From assembly GCA_030431255.1 (NCBI GenBank), contig JAUIJL010000002.1, forward strand, positions 372,001-436,000: a stretch of DNA of 64,000 nucleotides. The letters run 5' to 3'. Each line of letters starts with the position of its first letter. The stretch's first letter is position 1. The position numbers and the translations under genes are program-made. The notes beneath the pieces were generated by a model. That model worked only from the letters and a program-made list of their open reading frames with translations, was not told the DNA's origin and ran no database searches. Of the stretch, positions 15,811-23,725 are shown piece by piece. This stretch comes from Thermoanaerobaculia bacterium. Lineage in GTDB: Bacteria; Acidobacteriota; Thermoanaerobaculia; Multivoradales; J023.

Positions 15811-15833
15811 CCGTTTTGCCGGCTTGTCTGGGA

Positions 15834-16652
15834 TCAGGCCGAGCGACGCCAGATCACCACCACGGCGGCCAGGATCAAGAGCAGGCCGAAGGCCATCAGG
15901 CCGGTGTGGCTCTGGGTCGGAACCTCGATCACGGGCACGGCCGGAGCGACGGTGGTACCCGCGCCGCGGACGACCCAATTGCCGGGGAAGCCGAAGCTGT
16001 CGATGGTGCCCCACTGCTCGTCGCCGGGCAGGGTCGGGTTGGCGGGCACGTCACCGGCGAGGTAGGTGGCGGCCCAGGAACGGCCGGCGGTCGCGGTTTC
16101 GTCGAGGGCCGCAGGGAAATCATTGAAACCCTCGGAGCCGACTCGATTGATCAAACCGATCAGCACATCACCAGGACCGTTCATGACCACCGGGGCCGCC
16201 AGGTTCCAAACGTTGAAGGTCGTGAGATCGTTGAATTGCACAGTCTCGCTGATGGATGCCACCAGAGACGCGCCAGTGCCCGGATCGCCGTCACCGTCGG
16301 TGTCGGAATAAATCACGATCTCCACCGGATCGCCGACGGTGACCAGAGTGGCTCCCATGATCGCGGAAACCTGCTCGATCTGGAAAGGGAAATCGGCGGC
16401 GTTCGGGGTGAAGCGATTGAGCCAGATGAACTGACCGCCGTCACCGATGGAGTTGTCGGCCGAGCCGTCGTCCAAGGTGAGGTCGACGGGCATCATGCCC
16501 TTCGCAGGGGTGTAAGAGTCGTTTTGCAGGGAGACGGCTTTGCCGACCACGTGCTCGGGATTGGGGGTCAGCTCAGCGGAGAGGGCGGCGGAAAACACCA
16601 ACGAGAGCGCAGCGGCGCCGGCGAATACACGGAAACTGAATTTGGGAAGCAT
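15834..16652 (-). CDS. Secreted protein with IPTL-CTERM-like sorting tail
   Basis: The start at 16652 (MLPKFSFRVFAGAAAL) has AGGAG 8 bases upstream and gives about 272 residues; the longer frame to 16862 lacks a site. It has an N-terminal signal peptide cleaved near LSAELTP and a beta-rich body (VEIVIYSDTDGDGDPGTG, VLIGLINRVG). The end holds VPTQSHTGLMAFGLLLILAA followed by basic WRR, matching the IPTL-CTERM anatomy (short VPT motif, membrane helix, basic cluster). It is probably exported and processed or anchored at the envelope. Body function unknown. Confidence 0.72.
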   Translation of the reverse strand: MLPKFSFRVFAGAAALSLVFSAALSAELTPNPEHVVGKAVSLQNDSYTPAKGMMPVDLTLDDGSADNSIGDGGQFIWLNRFTPNAADFPFQIEQVSAIMGATLVTVGDPVEIVIYSDTDGDGDPGTGASLVASISETVQFNDLTTFNVWNLAAPVVMNGPGDVLIGLINRVGSEGFNDFPAALDETATAGRSWAATYLAGDVPANPTLPGDEQWGTIDSFGFPGNWVVRGAGTTVAPAVPVIEVPTQSHTGLMAFGLLLILAAVVVIWRRSA

Positions 16653-16941
16653 GGACAGATCTCCTGGAATGCGCCCGGGGCCAGGGGGTTGGAGGCCTTG
16701 GGGCGTCAGCGCGAATTTTTCGGATGGTCGGATTTTAGGCCTGGACCTGCGGGGTGTCAACGGATCGGCCTCGCCGAGGGGCTCTTTTTCACTCGAATTC
16801 GATGTAACACCCGGCACCCGGAAATCGTAGTCGTTTCGAGACCCACAGCCTTTCGAGCTCATCGCCGCCCGGCGGCGCCACTTTCAAATGCCGCGGCCCT
16901 TCAAAGCTCAAGGACGAATCAGGGACGAACCGGAGATTGCC

Positions 16942-19416
16942 ATGCCCCTAGGAACGATCGTTCAAACCGCCTTCCGCGACCTGACCCAAGCGTTGCGGGT
17001 CATCGTCAAGACCCCGATGCTCTCGACGATCGCCGTGATCTCCCTGGCCCTGGGCATCGCCGCCAATGTGACGGTGTTCAGCGTGGTGCACTCCTTCCTG
17101 CTTCGGCCCCTTCCCTATGAAAACGCCGACGACCTCGTGCTCCTGTGGGAGAACCCGGTGGCCAGGGCCGGCAATCAATGGCCGACCTCTCCGGCGACCT
17201 ATCTGGATTGGCAGCGTTCCGCGAAATCGTTCGAATCCATGACCGCGTTGGAGCTGACCTCGGTGAATCTCACCGGTCGCGACCAGCCCCTGCGGATCGA
17301 CGCCGCGTTTGCCGGCTCCAACTTCTTCGACACCGTTCGCGGTTTCGAGCCGATTCGGGGACGGACCTTCCTACCCGGAGACACCGCCCCGGACGCCCCT
17401 CCCGTGGCGGTGATCAAGGAAAGCCTATGGCGCGGTCATTACGGGGCCCAGGAGGACCTCGTGGGCTCCCAGCTGAGCATCGACGGACGGGCTCACACGG
17501 TGATCGGCGTCATGCCCCAAACGTTCGACTTCTTGGTCGGCAATGTGGATCTGTGGGCGGCGAAGGACTTTCGTTTGGAGGCCGCCGCGCGGGACGACCG
17601 ACGTCTGAGCGTCGCCGCACGCTTGAATCCCGCCGTTTCTCGGGAGCAGGGCCGTCAAGAAATGGAGGCCATCGCCGAGGGGCTGTCGAAGACCTATCCC
17701 GACACCCACGAGGGTTGGAGCGTGCACGTTCAAACCTTGGACGAGATGTTCCCCGGCCCCACGGACTCCCAGCTGATCAAGGTCTTGCAAGGGGTCGCGC
17801 TCCTGGTGCTGTTGATCGCCTGCGTCAACGTCGCCAGCTTGTTGTTGGCCCAAGCGGACTCGCGGCAGAAAGAAATGGCTTTGCGCACGGCGCTCGGCGC
17901 GGGCAAGGGACGGCTCCTGCGCCGACTGCTGACGGAATCATTGTTGCTCGCGGCTTTTGCGGGATGCCTCGGCCTGGGATTCGGTTACTTCGGAGTGCAA
18001 TTGGGAGCTCAGGGCATGCCGGACATCCTGCCCGCGGTCTATTGGCCGAAATTCGACGGCGCCGTGGTCGCGTTCGGCCTGGTGGTCTCCGTCATCGCCG
18101 GATTGGCCTTCGGTCTCGGGCCCGCGCTTCAGGCCATCCGCCACCCGAATCTGCGGCAGACCTTGAGCGACGGCGCTCGCGGCGGCTCCACGGGCAAGGA
18201 TCGCAAGCGGGCCCTGAGCTTCTTCGTCATGGCCGAGCTGGCGATGGCGTTGGCGATTTTGATCGGCGCCGCCGTGCTCACCGACCTCTTCCACGATCGA
18301 TTGAACGCGGACCCCGGATTCGATTCCACCGGCGTGCTCACCGCCCACCTCACCTTGCCCGAGTACCGCTACCCCGACGATGCCGCCGTCAGCCGAATCA
18401 CCGAGGAGCTGGAACGGACATTCCGCGAGCTCGGCAGCGTCGGCTCGGTGGCCATGACCAGCGCCCTACCCCGCTCGCGATTCGTGCCGCGGCAGGAAAT
18501 GGAAGTGGCGGGTCGACCGGCGCAGCCCAACGAAGCCCCCCGGGTGGTGGTGACCTCGGTGACGCCCAGCTTCTTCGAGACCTTGGGCATCGGCCTCACC
18601 GGCCAAGTCCAAGGACGATTGCTGCGGGCCTCCGACAACGCCGACGGCGCGCTCGTGGCGGTGATCAACCAGCAGATGGTGGATCAGCACTTCTCCGCGG
18701 TGGATGAAGGCAGCCCCCTGGGGCGTCAGCTGAACATCGAAGACAAGCTGTGGACGATCGTCGGCGTGGTGCCCAACTTCGCCCAAGAGCGCCTCGACGG
18801 CTTGTCCCCCAACATGCCCCTGGCCATCATGCCCTTTGCCCAACGGCCCGTGCGCGACGTCTATCCACTGCTCAAGGTTCAAGGCGACCCCTACCAGCTC
18901 AGCTCCGGCCTTCAGCAGGCCGTGAGCCGGGTGGCTCCCGAGCAGCCGGTGGGCGAGATCATCACTCTTCAGAAACACGTCGATACCGAGCTCGCCGCGC
19001 CCACGGTGATCTCCCAGATCCTCTACGCCATCGGCCTGCTGGCTCTGGTGCTTTCGGCCTTCGGCATCTACGGCGTCATGGCCTTTCGCGTCTCCCGACA
19101 AACCAACGAGATCGGAATCCGTCTGGCCCTGGGCGCCAGACCGGCCCAAATCCTTTCCCGGATCAGCAGCCAGGGCATGCGACTGGCAGCCGCGGGCCTG
19201 GCTTTGGGGGTTCCCTTGGCTTTCGTCGTGGTCTTGTTGATCAACAAGGTCTTCGAGGCGGGGCAAAGCCAAGGCATGAGCCTGACCCAAGAGGTCGGCA
19301 TGCTGCCCATGGTGAAAGTGCTTTGCCTGCTGACCGCCGTCAGCCTGCTCGCTTGCTTGCTGCCCTCCCTGCGGGCGACCCGAGTCGATCCCCAGAAAGC
19401 TTTGCAAGCGGAGTAG
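16942..19416 (+). CDS. ADOP-type ABC permease (MacB/FtsX duplicated)
   Basis: About 824 residues from ATG 16942. An N-terminal membrane helix (STIAVISLALGIAANVTVFS) is followed by a MacB-like periplasmic core, an FtsX domain with three helices near residues 275-410, a second core and a second FtsX domain with the C-terminal helices. Motifs such as RRLLTESLLLA, EIGIRLALGARPAQIL and DPQKALQAE are typical. The duplicated permease without a fused or adjacent ATPase is the 'acidobacterial duplicated orphan permease' layout. Likely an efflux or lipoprotein-related transporter; substrate unknown. Confidence 0.88.
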   Translation: MPLGTIVQTAFRDLTQALRVIVKTPMLSTIAVISLALGIAANVTVFSVVHSFLLRPLPYENADDLVLLWENPVARAGNQWPTSPATYLDWQRSAKSFESMTALELTSVNLTGRDQPLRIDAAFAGSNFFDTVRGFEPIRGRTFLPGDTAPDAPPVAVIKESLWRGHYGAQEDLVGSQLSIDGRAHTVIGVMPQTFDFLVGNVDLWAAKDFRLEAAARDDRRLSVAARLNPAVSREQGRQEMEAIAEGLSKTYPDTHEGWSVHVQTLDEMFPGPTDSQLIKVLQGVALLVLLIACVNVASLLLAQADSRQKEMALRTALGAGKGRLLRRLLTESLLLAAFAGCLGLGFGYFGVQLGAQGMPDILPAVYWPKFDGAVVAFGLVVSVIAGLAFGLGPALQAIRHPNLRQTLSDGARGGSTGKDRKRALSFFVMAELAMALAILIGAAVLTDLFHDRLNADPGFDSTGVLTAHLTLPEYRYPDDAAVSRITEELERTFRELGSVGSVAMTSALPRSRFVPRQEMEVAGRPAQPNEAPRVVVTSVTPSFFETLGIGLTGQVQGRLLRASDNADGALVAVINQQMVDQHFSAVDEGSPLGRQLNIEDKLWTIVGVVPNFAQERLDGLSPNMPLAIMPFAQRPVRDVYPLLKVQGDPYQLSSGLQQAVSRVAPEQPVGEIITLQKHVDTELAAPTVISQILYAIGLLALVLSAFGIYGVMAFRVSRQTNEIGIRLALGARPAQILSRISSQGMRLAAAGLALGVPLAFVVVLLINKVFEAGQSQGMSLTQEVGMLPMVKVLCLLTAVSLLACLLPSLRATRVDPQKALQAE

Positions 19417-19582
19417 GCAATCCCGGATCTGAGACTAGAGCCCGCCGGCCGGTCTCATTCGCGGGACGGCCAGAGAACCCTCACCTCCCAGCCAGAGTGC
19501 GCAACCCAACGTGCTCGGGGAGGCTTTTCTACGTCCAGATGCCTCAGAATCCCCTTCAGACGCGCGCGCGGAGCGCAAGCAT

Positions 19583-19614
19583 ACAACCCCCCTCTCCCGC
19601 TACGGGAGAGGGGG
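19583..19614. repeat. GC-rich palindrome of REP type
   Basis: CCCCCTCTCCCG, three-base loop, CGGGAGAGGGGG, with AACC/GGTT outer pairs and one bulged C. It lies in the 420-base non-coding stretch between the ADOP permease and the metalloprotease. It is followed by a G-rich tract rather than T residues, so it looks like a dispersed extragenic palindrome rather than an intrinsic terminator. Confidence 0.5.
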
Positions 19615-19680
19615 TTAGGGGGGTGAGGGCTCTTCGCCTCCAGGGTCCGAGCTTGCGGCTTCGCCCCCACCAACAGAACC

Positions 19681-19696
19681 TGGCACGCCCCTTGCT
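19681..19696 (+). promoter_or_regulatory. Sigma-54 promoter of the metalloprotease gene
   Basis: TGGCACG, CCCC, TTGCT matches the -24/-12 consensus exactly, with 10 bases between the invariant GG and GC. Initiation about 12 bases downstream would give a leader of about 130 bases before the ATG at 19839. Such promoters need an AAA+ activator; two FHA-type activators are encoded 2 and 8 kb downstream. Confidence 0.8.
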
Positions 19697-19838
19697 TTAA
19701 AGATTTCCCTGCAACCCAGCACCCGGCTCCCCACCAGTCCGCGATCCCGCGGAGCGGGGGAGCTCATCGGTATATCGGCCGAGCGGCGTTCCGCCTCCGG
19801 CCGTCAAACCCGGGTGCGACATTCAGAGGAGATCTGAA

Positions 19839-21731
19839 ATGCGTACTTTGTCTCGTGTGATGGTTCCCACCTTAGGCGCCCTCGCCTGTGTCGGCCTGCT
19901 GGTCGCGCCGGCGTTTGCGGCGACTCCCGCGGAGAATGTGGCCAACGCCAAGAAGGCGGGCGCGGCCTTTGCGTCGGCTCAGCTGTTCAGCAGCGCGGCT
20001 CCGGTGAGCGCCGGCTCCGCCAAGGCGTTCAGCGTGGAGCGCAACGCCGCCGACGCGCTGCAAGCCGGCACCTTCCTGACCCTCGATATGGGCACGATGA
20101 AAGCCCTGCACTCCGAGTCCCCGGAGCATTTGAGCTTCGACATCCCCCTCGGTTTCGCAAAAAGCGGCCGATTGAGCCTCGAGCTCGTCCGGGTCAACCC
20201 CTTTGCCGAGGACTTCAAAGTCACCACCAGCTCCCCGGAGACCAACCTGCAGATCGATCGCGGCCTGCACTACCGGGGTGTCGTGGCTGGTGATTCCGAG
20301 TCCCTCGCCGCCGTCTCCATCTTCGCCGACGACCTCATGGTCTTCGCCGACACCACCGCCCACGGCATCGTCAGCGTGGGTGCTCTCGAAGGACGTCATA
20401 AGGGCCCCCGCACCTACGTCGCCTTCGCCGACCAGCACCTGATCGGTGTCGACAAAACCATGGAATGTGGCGTCGACGACAGCGACAACATCCTCGCGCA
20501 AGATCTCTTGACCGAGGCCGCCCAGCTGCCCCTCGATCGTCCCGCTAGCCTCGGTCTCAATAAGGCCGCCGGCGATTGCGTCAAGATCTTCCTCGAGGCG
20601 GATTACAACATCTACCAAAACAAGGGCTCGACCCAAGCGGTGACCAATTGGGTGACCGGTGTCTACAACCAAGTGGCGACCCTTTACGCCACCGACAACA
20701 TCGAGACCGGCCTGTCCGAGGTCTATGTCTGGAATTCCTCCAGCCCCTACACCTCCAGCAGCAACACCAGCACCCTGCTCAATCAATTCCAGAACACCCG
20801 CACCTCCCACAGCGGCAACCTGGGCCACCTGATGAAGCTCGGCGGTGTCTCCGGCGTTGCCGACGGCTTCAACGGCATCTGCACCAGCACCTCCCAATCC
20901 CAAAGCGTCGCCTTTGTGGAGAGCAGCTACCAAACCGTGCCGACCTACTCGAATACGGTCTTCGTGGTCGCCCACGAAATCGGTCACACCGCCGGCTCGC
21001 GTCACACCCACGCCTGTGTGTGGAACGGCAACAACACGGCCATCGACGGCTGCGCCGGCTTTGTGGAAGGCAATTGCTCCTTGCCCGGCAACCCGTCGAC
21101 CGGCGGCACGATCATGAGCTACTGCCCGAACACCAGCGTCGGCGTGAACTTCACCAAAGGCTTCCACGCCCAACCGGCTTCGGTCATCCAAGGCAAAATC
21201 GCCTCTGCTAGCTGCCTGCAGGCCAACTGCGGCGGCGGTGGTGGCGGTGGCGGTGGTGGCGGTGGCGGCGGTGGTGGTGGCGGCGGTGGCGGCGGCGGCG
21301 GCGCCCTGCAGAACGGCGTGCCGGTCAACAACATCTCCGGCGGCCAAGGCTCCCAGACCAACTACACCATGGCGGTTCCGTCCGGTGCCAGCAACCTCAG
21401 CTTCCAGCTCTCCGGTGGCAGCGGCGACGCCGATCTCTACGTTCGGTATGGAAGCCCGCCGACGACGTCGACCTACGATTGCCGTCCGTACCGGAACGGC
21501 AACAACGAAACCTGCTCCTTCGCGTCGCCGAATAACGGCACCTACTACGTGATGCTGCGCGGTTATACCGCGTACTCCGGCACCAGCTTGGTGGGCAGCT
21601 TCACCGAAGGCAACGATCCCAACTCCTGCGTCGGCAATTGCGGCGGTCAGGCTCCGGGCGGCTGCTGGTGCGACTCCTTGTGCGCCTCGTACGGGGATTG
21701 CTGCTCCGACAAGGTACCGGTCTGCGGCTGA
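19839..21731 (+). CDS. Secreted zinc metalloprotease with polyglycine linker and somatomedin-B-like tail
   Basis: A 630-residue protein starting [19 protein letters not shown] after GAGGAG. Signal peptide ends near PAFAA. A propeptide is followed by a reprolysin/M12B-like catalytic domain with [11 protein letters not shown] (His379, Glu380, His383, His389). Residues 465-488 are 24 consecutive glycines. A pre-peptidase C-terminal (PPC)-like beta domain follows ([20 protein letters not shown]). The last 34 residues carry eight cysteines ending [14 protein letters not shown], matching a somatomedin-B fold. An extracellular protease, likely activated by propeptide removal and expressed from the sigma-54 promoter. 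Confidence 0.88.
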   Translation: MRTLSRVMVPTLGALACVGLLVAPAFAATPAENVANAKKAGAAFASAQLFSSAAPVSAGSAKAFSVERNAADALQAGTFLTLDMGTMKALHSESPEHLSFDIPLGFAKSGRLSLELVRVNPFAEDFKVTTSSPETNLQIDRGLHYRGVVAGDSESLAAVSIFADDLMVFADTTAHGIVSVGALEGRHKGPRTYVAFADQHLIGVDKTMECGVDDSDNILAQDLLTEAAQLPLDRPASLGLNKAAGDCVKIFLEADYNIYQNKGSTQAVTNWVTGVYNQVATLYATDNIETGLSEVYVWNSSSPYTSSSNTSTLLNQFQNTRTSHSGNLGHLMKLGGVSGVADGFNGICTSTSQSQSVAFVESSYQTVPTYSNTVFVVAHEIGHTAGSRHTHACVWNGNNTAIDGCAGFVEGNCSLPGNPSTGGTIMSYCPNTSVGVNFTKGFHAQPASVIQGKIASASCLQANCGGGGGGGGGGGGGGGGGGGGGGGGALQNGVPVNNISGGQGSQTNYTMAVPSGASNLSFQLSGGSGDADLYVRYGSPPTTSTYDCRPYRNGNNETCSFASPNNGTYYVMLRGYTAYSGTSLVGSFTEGNDPNSCVGNCGGQAPGGCWCDSLCASYGDCCSDKVPVCG

Positions 21732-21805
21732 TCGTTCTCGATACGCACGCGTAGATCCGGGCCCGGTGCCCAGCAGTCTGATTGAGCTCGGATCTAGACC
21801 CTTTC

Positions 21806-21842
21806 ACCCCGGTTGTGCCTGCGCGCGGCCGGGGTCTTTTTG
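21806..21842 (+). terminator. Intrinsic terminator after the metalloprotease
   Basis: ACCCCGG at 21806-21812 pairs with CCGGGGT at 21829-21835 around a 16-base loop, followed by CTTTTT. It lies 75 bases downstream of the protease stop codon. Confidence 0.7.
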
Positions 21843-21941
21843 ATCGGCCCTGGTCTTCTGGCGGCGCAGGTCTTTCGGCGGCGCTCCCCGGAACGGCAGC
21901 CGGGCTAGCCAAGCTCCGTCGGTTCCACTAACCTTTCCCGC

Positions 21942-23714
21942 ATGCCCTACCGGCTCATTCTGCATCTGCCCGACGGCGTCAGACGCGTGCCGCTGACCGA
22001 AGGAATCCACATCCTCGGCTCGGAGTCCGGGTGTGACATCCGGGTCCGGCATATGACCGTTTCGCGACGCCACGCCCGCTTCGAGGTCACCGACGATAGC
22101 CTGTGGATCGAAGACGTCGGCTCGAGCAACGGCACGTCCGTGGACTCCCGCCGGATCCACAAGAAGATCCGTGTGGAGGCCCCGAGCCGCCTGGGATTCG
22201 GGGCGGTTCGCGCGGAGCTGGAGCCCATGGCCGCCGGCGACCTGATCTCCGCGGTCCAGGTCAGCCCCTTGCCCAACGCCCTGTCCGATGCATGCCCGGA
22301 ACCGGGGACGGACGGGCAATCCGGCCTGGGAGCGCTCTCCGAAACCGGTGGACGCACCCTTTCCAGCAGCTCCTTGGAGGAGCTGACCCTGCGCCGCTTG
22401 CCGACCCTGGTGGAAGAGCTGGCCTCCGGCTCGACCCCACTCGAAGCCGCCCAGCGGGTGGGGGCCGATTTCTTCCACAGTCTGCCTTGTTACGAGCTCG
22501 AAATCCGGCAGGAGAGCCCCCAGGGCAAGGCGGTCTGGTTCAGCGCGCGCACGGAAATCTTGCCGTCTGATCGATCCGGAGAGGTGACCGCCGAGGCGGG
22601 AGATCTGCACATCCGTGCGGGTTTCGTGCAACGAAGGCTCGCCCAACAGCTCGCCCCGCTCATGCGCGTGGCGCTCCACCTGATCCGCGGCGCCAACCAT
22701 CGACCGGCGCCGGCCGACCCGGAGCGCGGCAGGGTCGCGGACGACTCGACACCCACCCCTTTGCCCGAGCCCGCCTCCGTCGATCCGAGCATGCTGGCCC
22801 TCTACGCCCAGGCCCAGCGAGTCGCGCGCAGCGAGATCGGCATTTTGATCTACGGTGAATCCGGCACCGGCAAAGAGGTCACCGCCCGCTTCATCCATCG
22901 AGCCGCCGGCAAGGCCGATTCCCCGTTCGTCGCCATCAACTGCGCGGCTCTCCCCCGGGACCTTCTCGAAGTGGAGCTCTTCGGCATTGAGCGGGCGGTC
23001 GCCACCGGGGTCGACGCACGCCCCGGCAAATTCGAGCTTGCCCACGGCGGCACCCTCTTCCTCGACGAAATCGGCGATATGGCCTTGGAGACCCAAGCCA
23101 AGATCTTGCGGGTCTTGCAAGAGGGTGAGCTCTTCCGCATCGGCGGCCGGGAGGCGCGCCCCGCCCGCCCCCGCATTCTGGCTGCCACCCACCGCGACAT
23201 CGAGGCGATGATCCGCGAGGGCTCATTTAGACGCGATTTGTACTACCGACTGGCGGGATGGGTCGTGCGGCTGCCGGCGCTGCGGGATCGGCTGATGGAC
23301 CTGCCCAACCTGGCCGCCCGTTTCCTGGCCGAGGAAGCCGCGACTCTGAACCGCAATCTACCGGGTATCTCGGTGTCCGCCATGGACGCCATGATGGTCT
23401 ACGATTGGCCCGGCAACATCCGCGAGCTGCGCCACGAGATCAGCCGCGCCGCCCTCTTCCTCGACCACGGCGAGCTGCTCGACAGCACCCTGTTGAGCCC
23501 AGGCCTTCAAAGCCACGAATCCGTGGGTGGTGGCACGTCGCTGAAGGAGCGGCTGGAGCAATTCGAAGCGTCCGAAATCCTGCGCGCCATCGAACGCTGC
23601 CAAGGCGATGTGCCGGAAGCCGCCGCCGCCCTCGGTGTGGGTCGATCCACCCTTTATCGACGCATGAAAGCCCTCGGCCTGCAGGTCGGCTCCGGCGACA
23701 CCGCCCCCTCCTGA
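21942..23714 (+). CDS. FHA-domain sigma-54-dependent transcriptional regulator
   Basis: A 590-residue regulator. The N-terminal FHA domain (about 25-85) shows GSESGCDIRV, TVSRRHARFEV and SSNGTSVD, the phosphothreonine-binding loops. A middle linker or GAF-like region follows, then the AAA+ domain from about 285 with Walker A GESGTGKEV, Walker B GTLFLDEIGDM, an arginine-finger region FRRDLYYRLAG, and a C-terminal Fis HTH (AAAALGVGRSTLYRRMKALG). The GAFTGA loop is replaced by RAVATGVDA, so the usual phenylalanine contact to sigma-54 is missing. It is convergent with a Ser/Thr kinase that probably supplies the phosphothreonine signal. Confidence 0.9.
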   Translation: MPYRLILHLPDGVRRVPLTEGIHILGSESGCDIRVRHMTVSRRHARFEVTDDSLWIEDVGSSNGTSVDSRRIHKKIRVEAPSRLGFGAVRAELEPMAAGDLISAVQVSPLPNALSDACPEPGTDGQSGLGALSETGGRTLSSSSLEELTLRRLPTLVEELASGSTPLEAAQRVGADFFHSLPCYELEIRQESPQGKAVWFSARTEILPSDRSGEVTAEAGDLHIRAGFVQRRLAQQLAPLMRVALHLIRGANHRPAPADPERGRVADDSTPTPLPEPASVDPSMLALYAQAQRVARSEIGILIYGESGTGKEVTARFIHRAAGKADSPFVAINCAALPRDLLEVELFGIERAVATGVDARPGKFELAHGGTLFLDEIGDMALETQAKILRVLQEGELFRIGGREARPARPRILAATHRDIEAMIREGSFRRDLYYRLAGWVVRLPALRDRLMDLPNLAARFLAEEAATLNRNLPGISVSAMDAMMVYDWPGNIRELRHEISRAALFLDHGELLDSTLLSPGLQSHESVGGGTSLKERLEQFEASEILRAIERCQGDVPEAAAALGVGRSTLYRRMKALGLQVGSGDTAPS

Positions 23715-23725
23715 CTCGGCCCGAC

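Noticed and set aside
15738-17120. 460-residue plus-strand ORF
   Set aside because: Overlaps the IPTL-CTERM-like gene and the ADOP start, with shadow-like composition; contains the terminator.
19872-21347. 491-residue minus-strand ORF opposite the metalloprotease
   Set aside because: Composition biased to His, Gly, Val and Asp as expected for an antisense shadow of a GC-rich gene.
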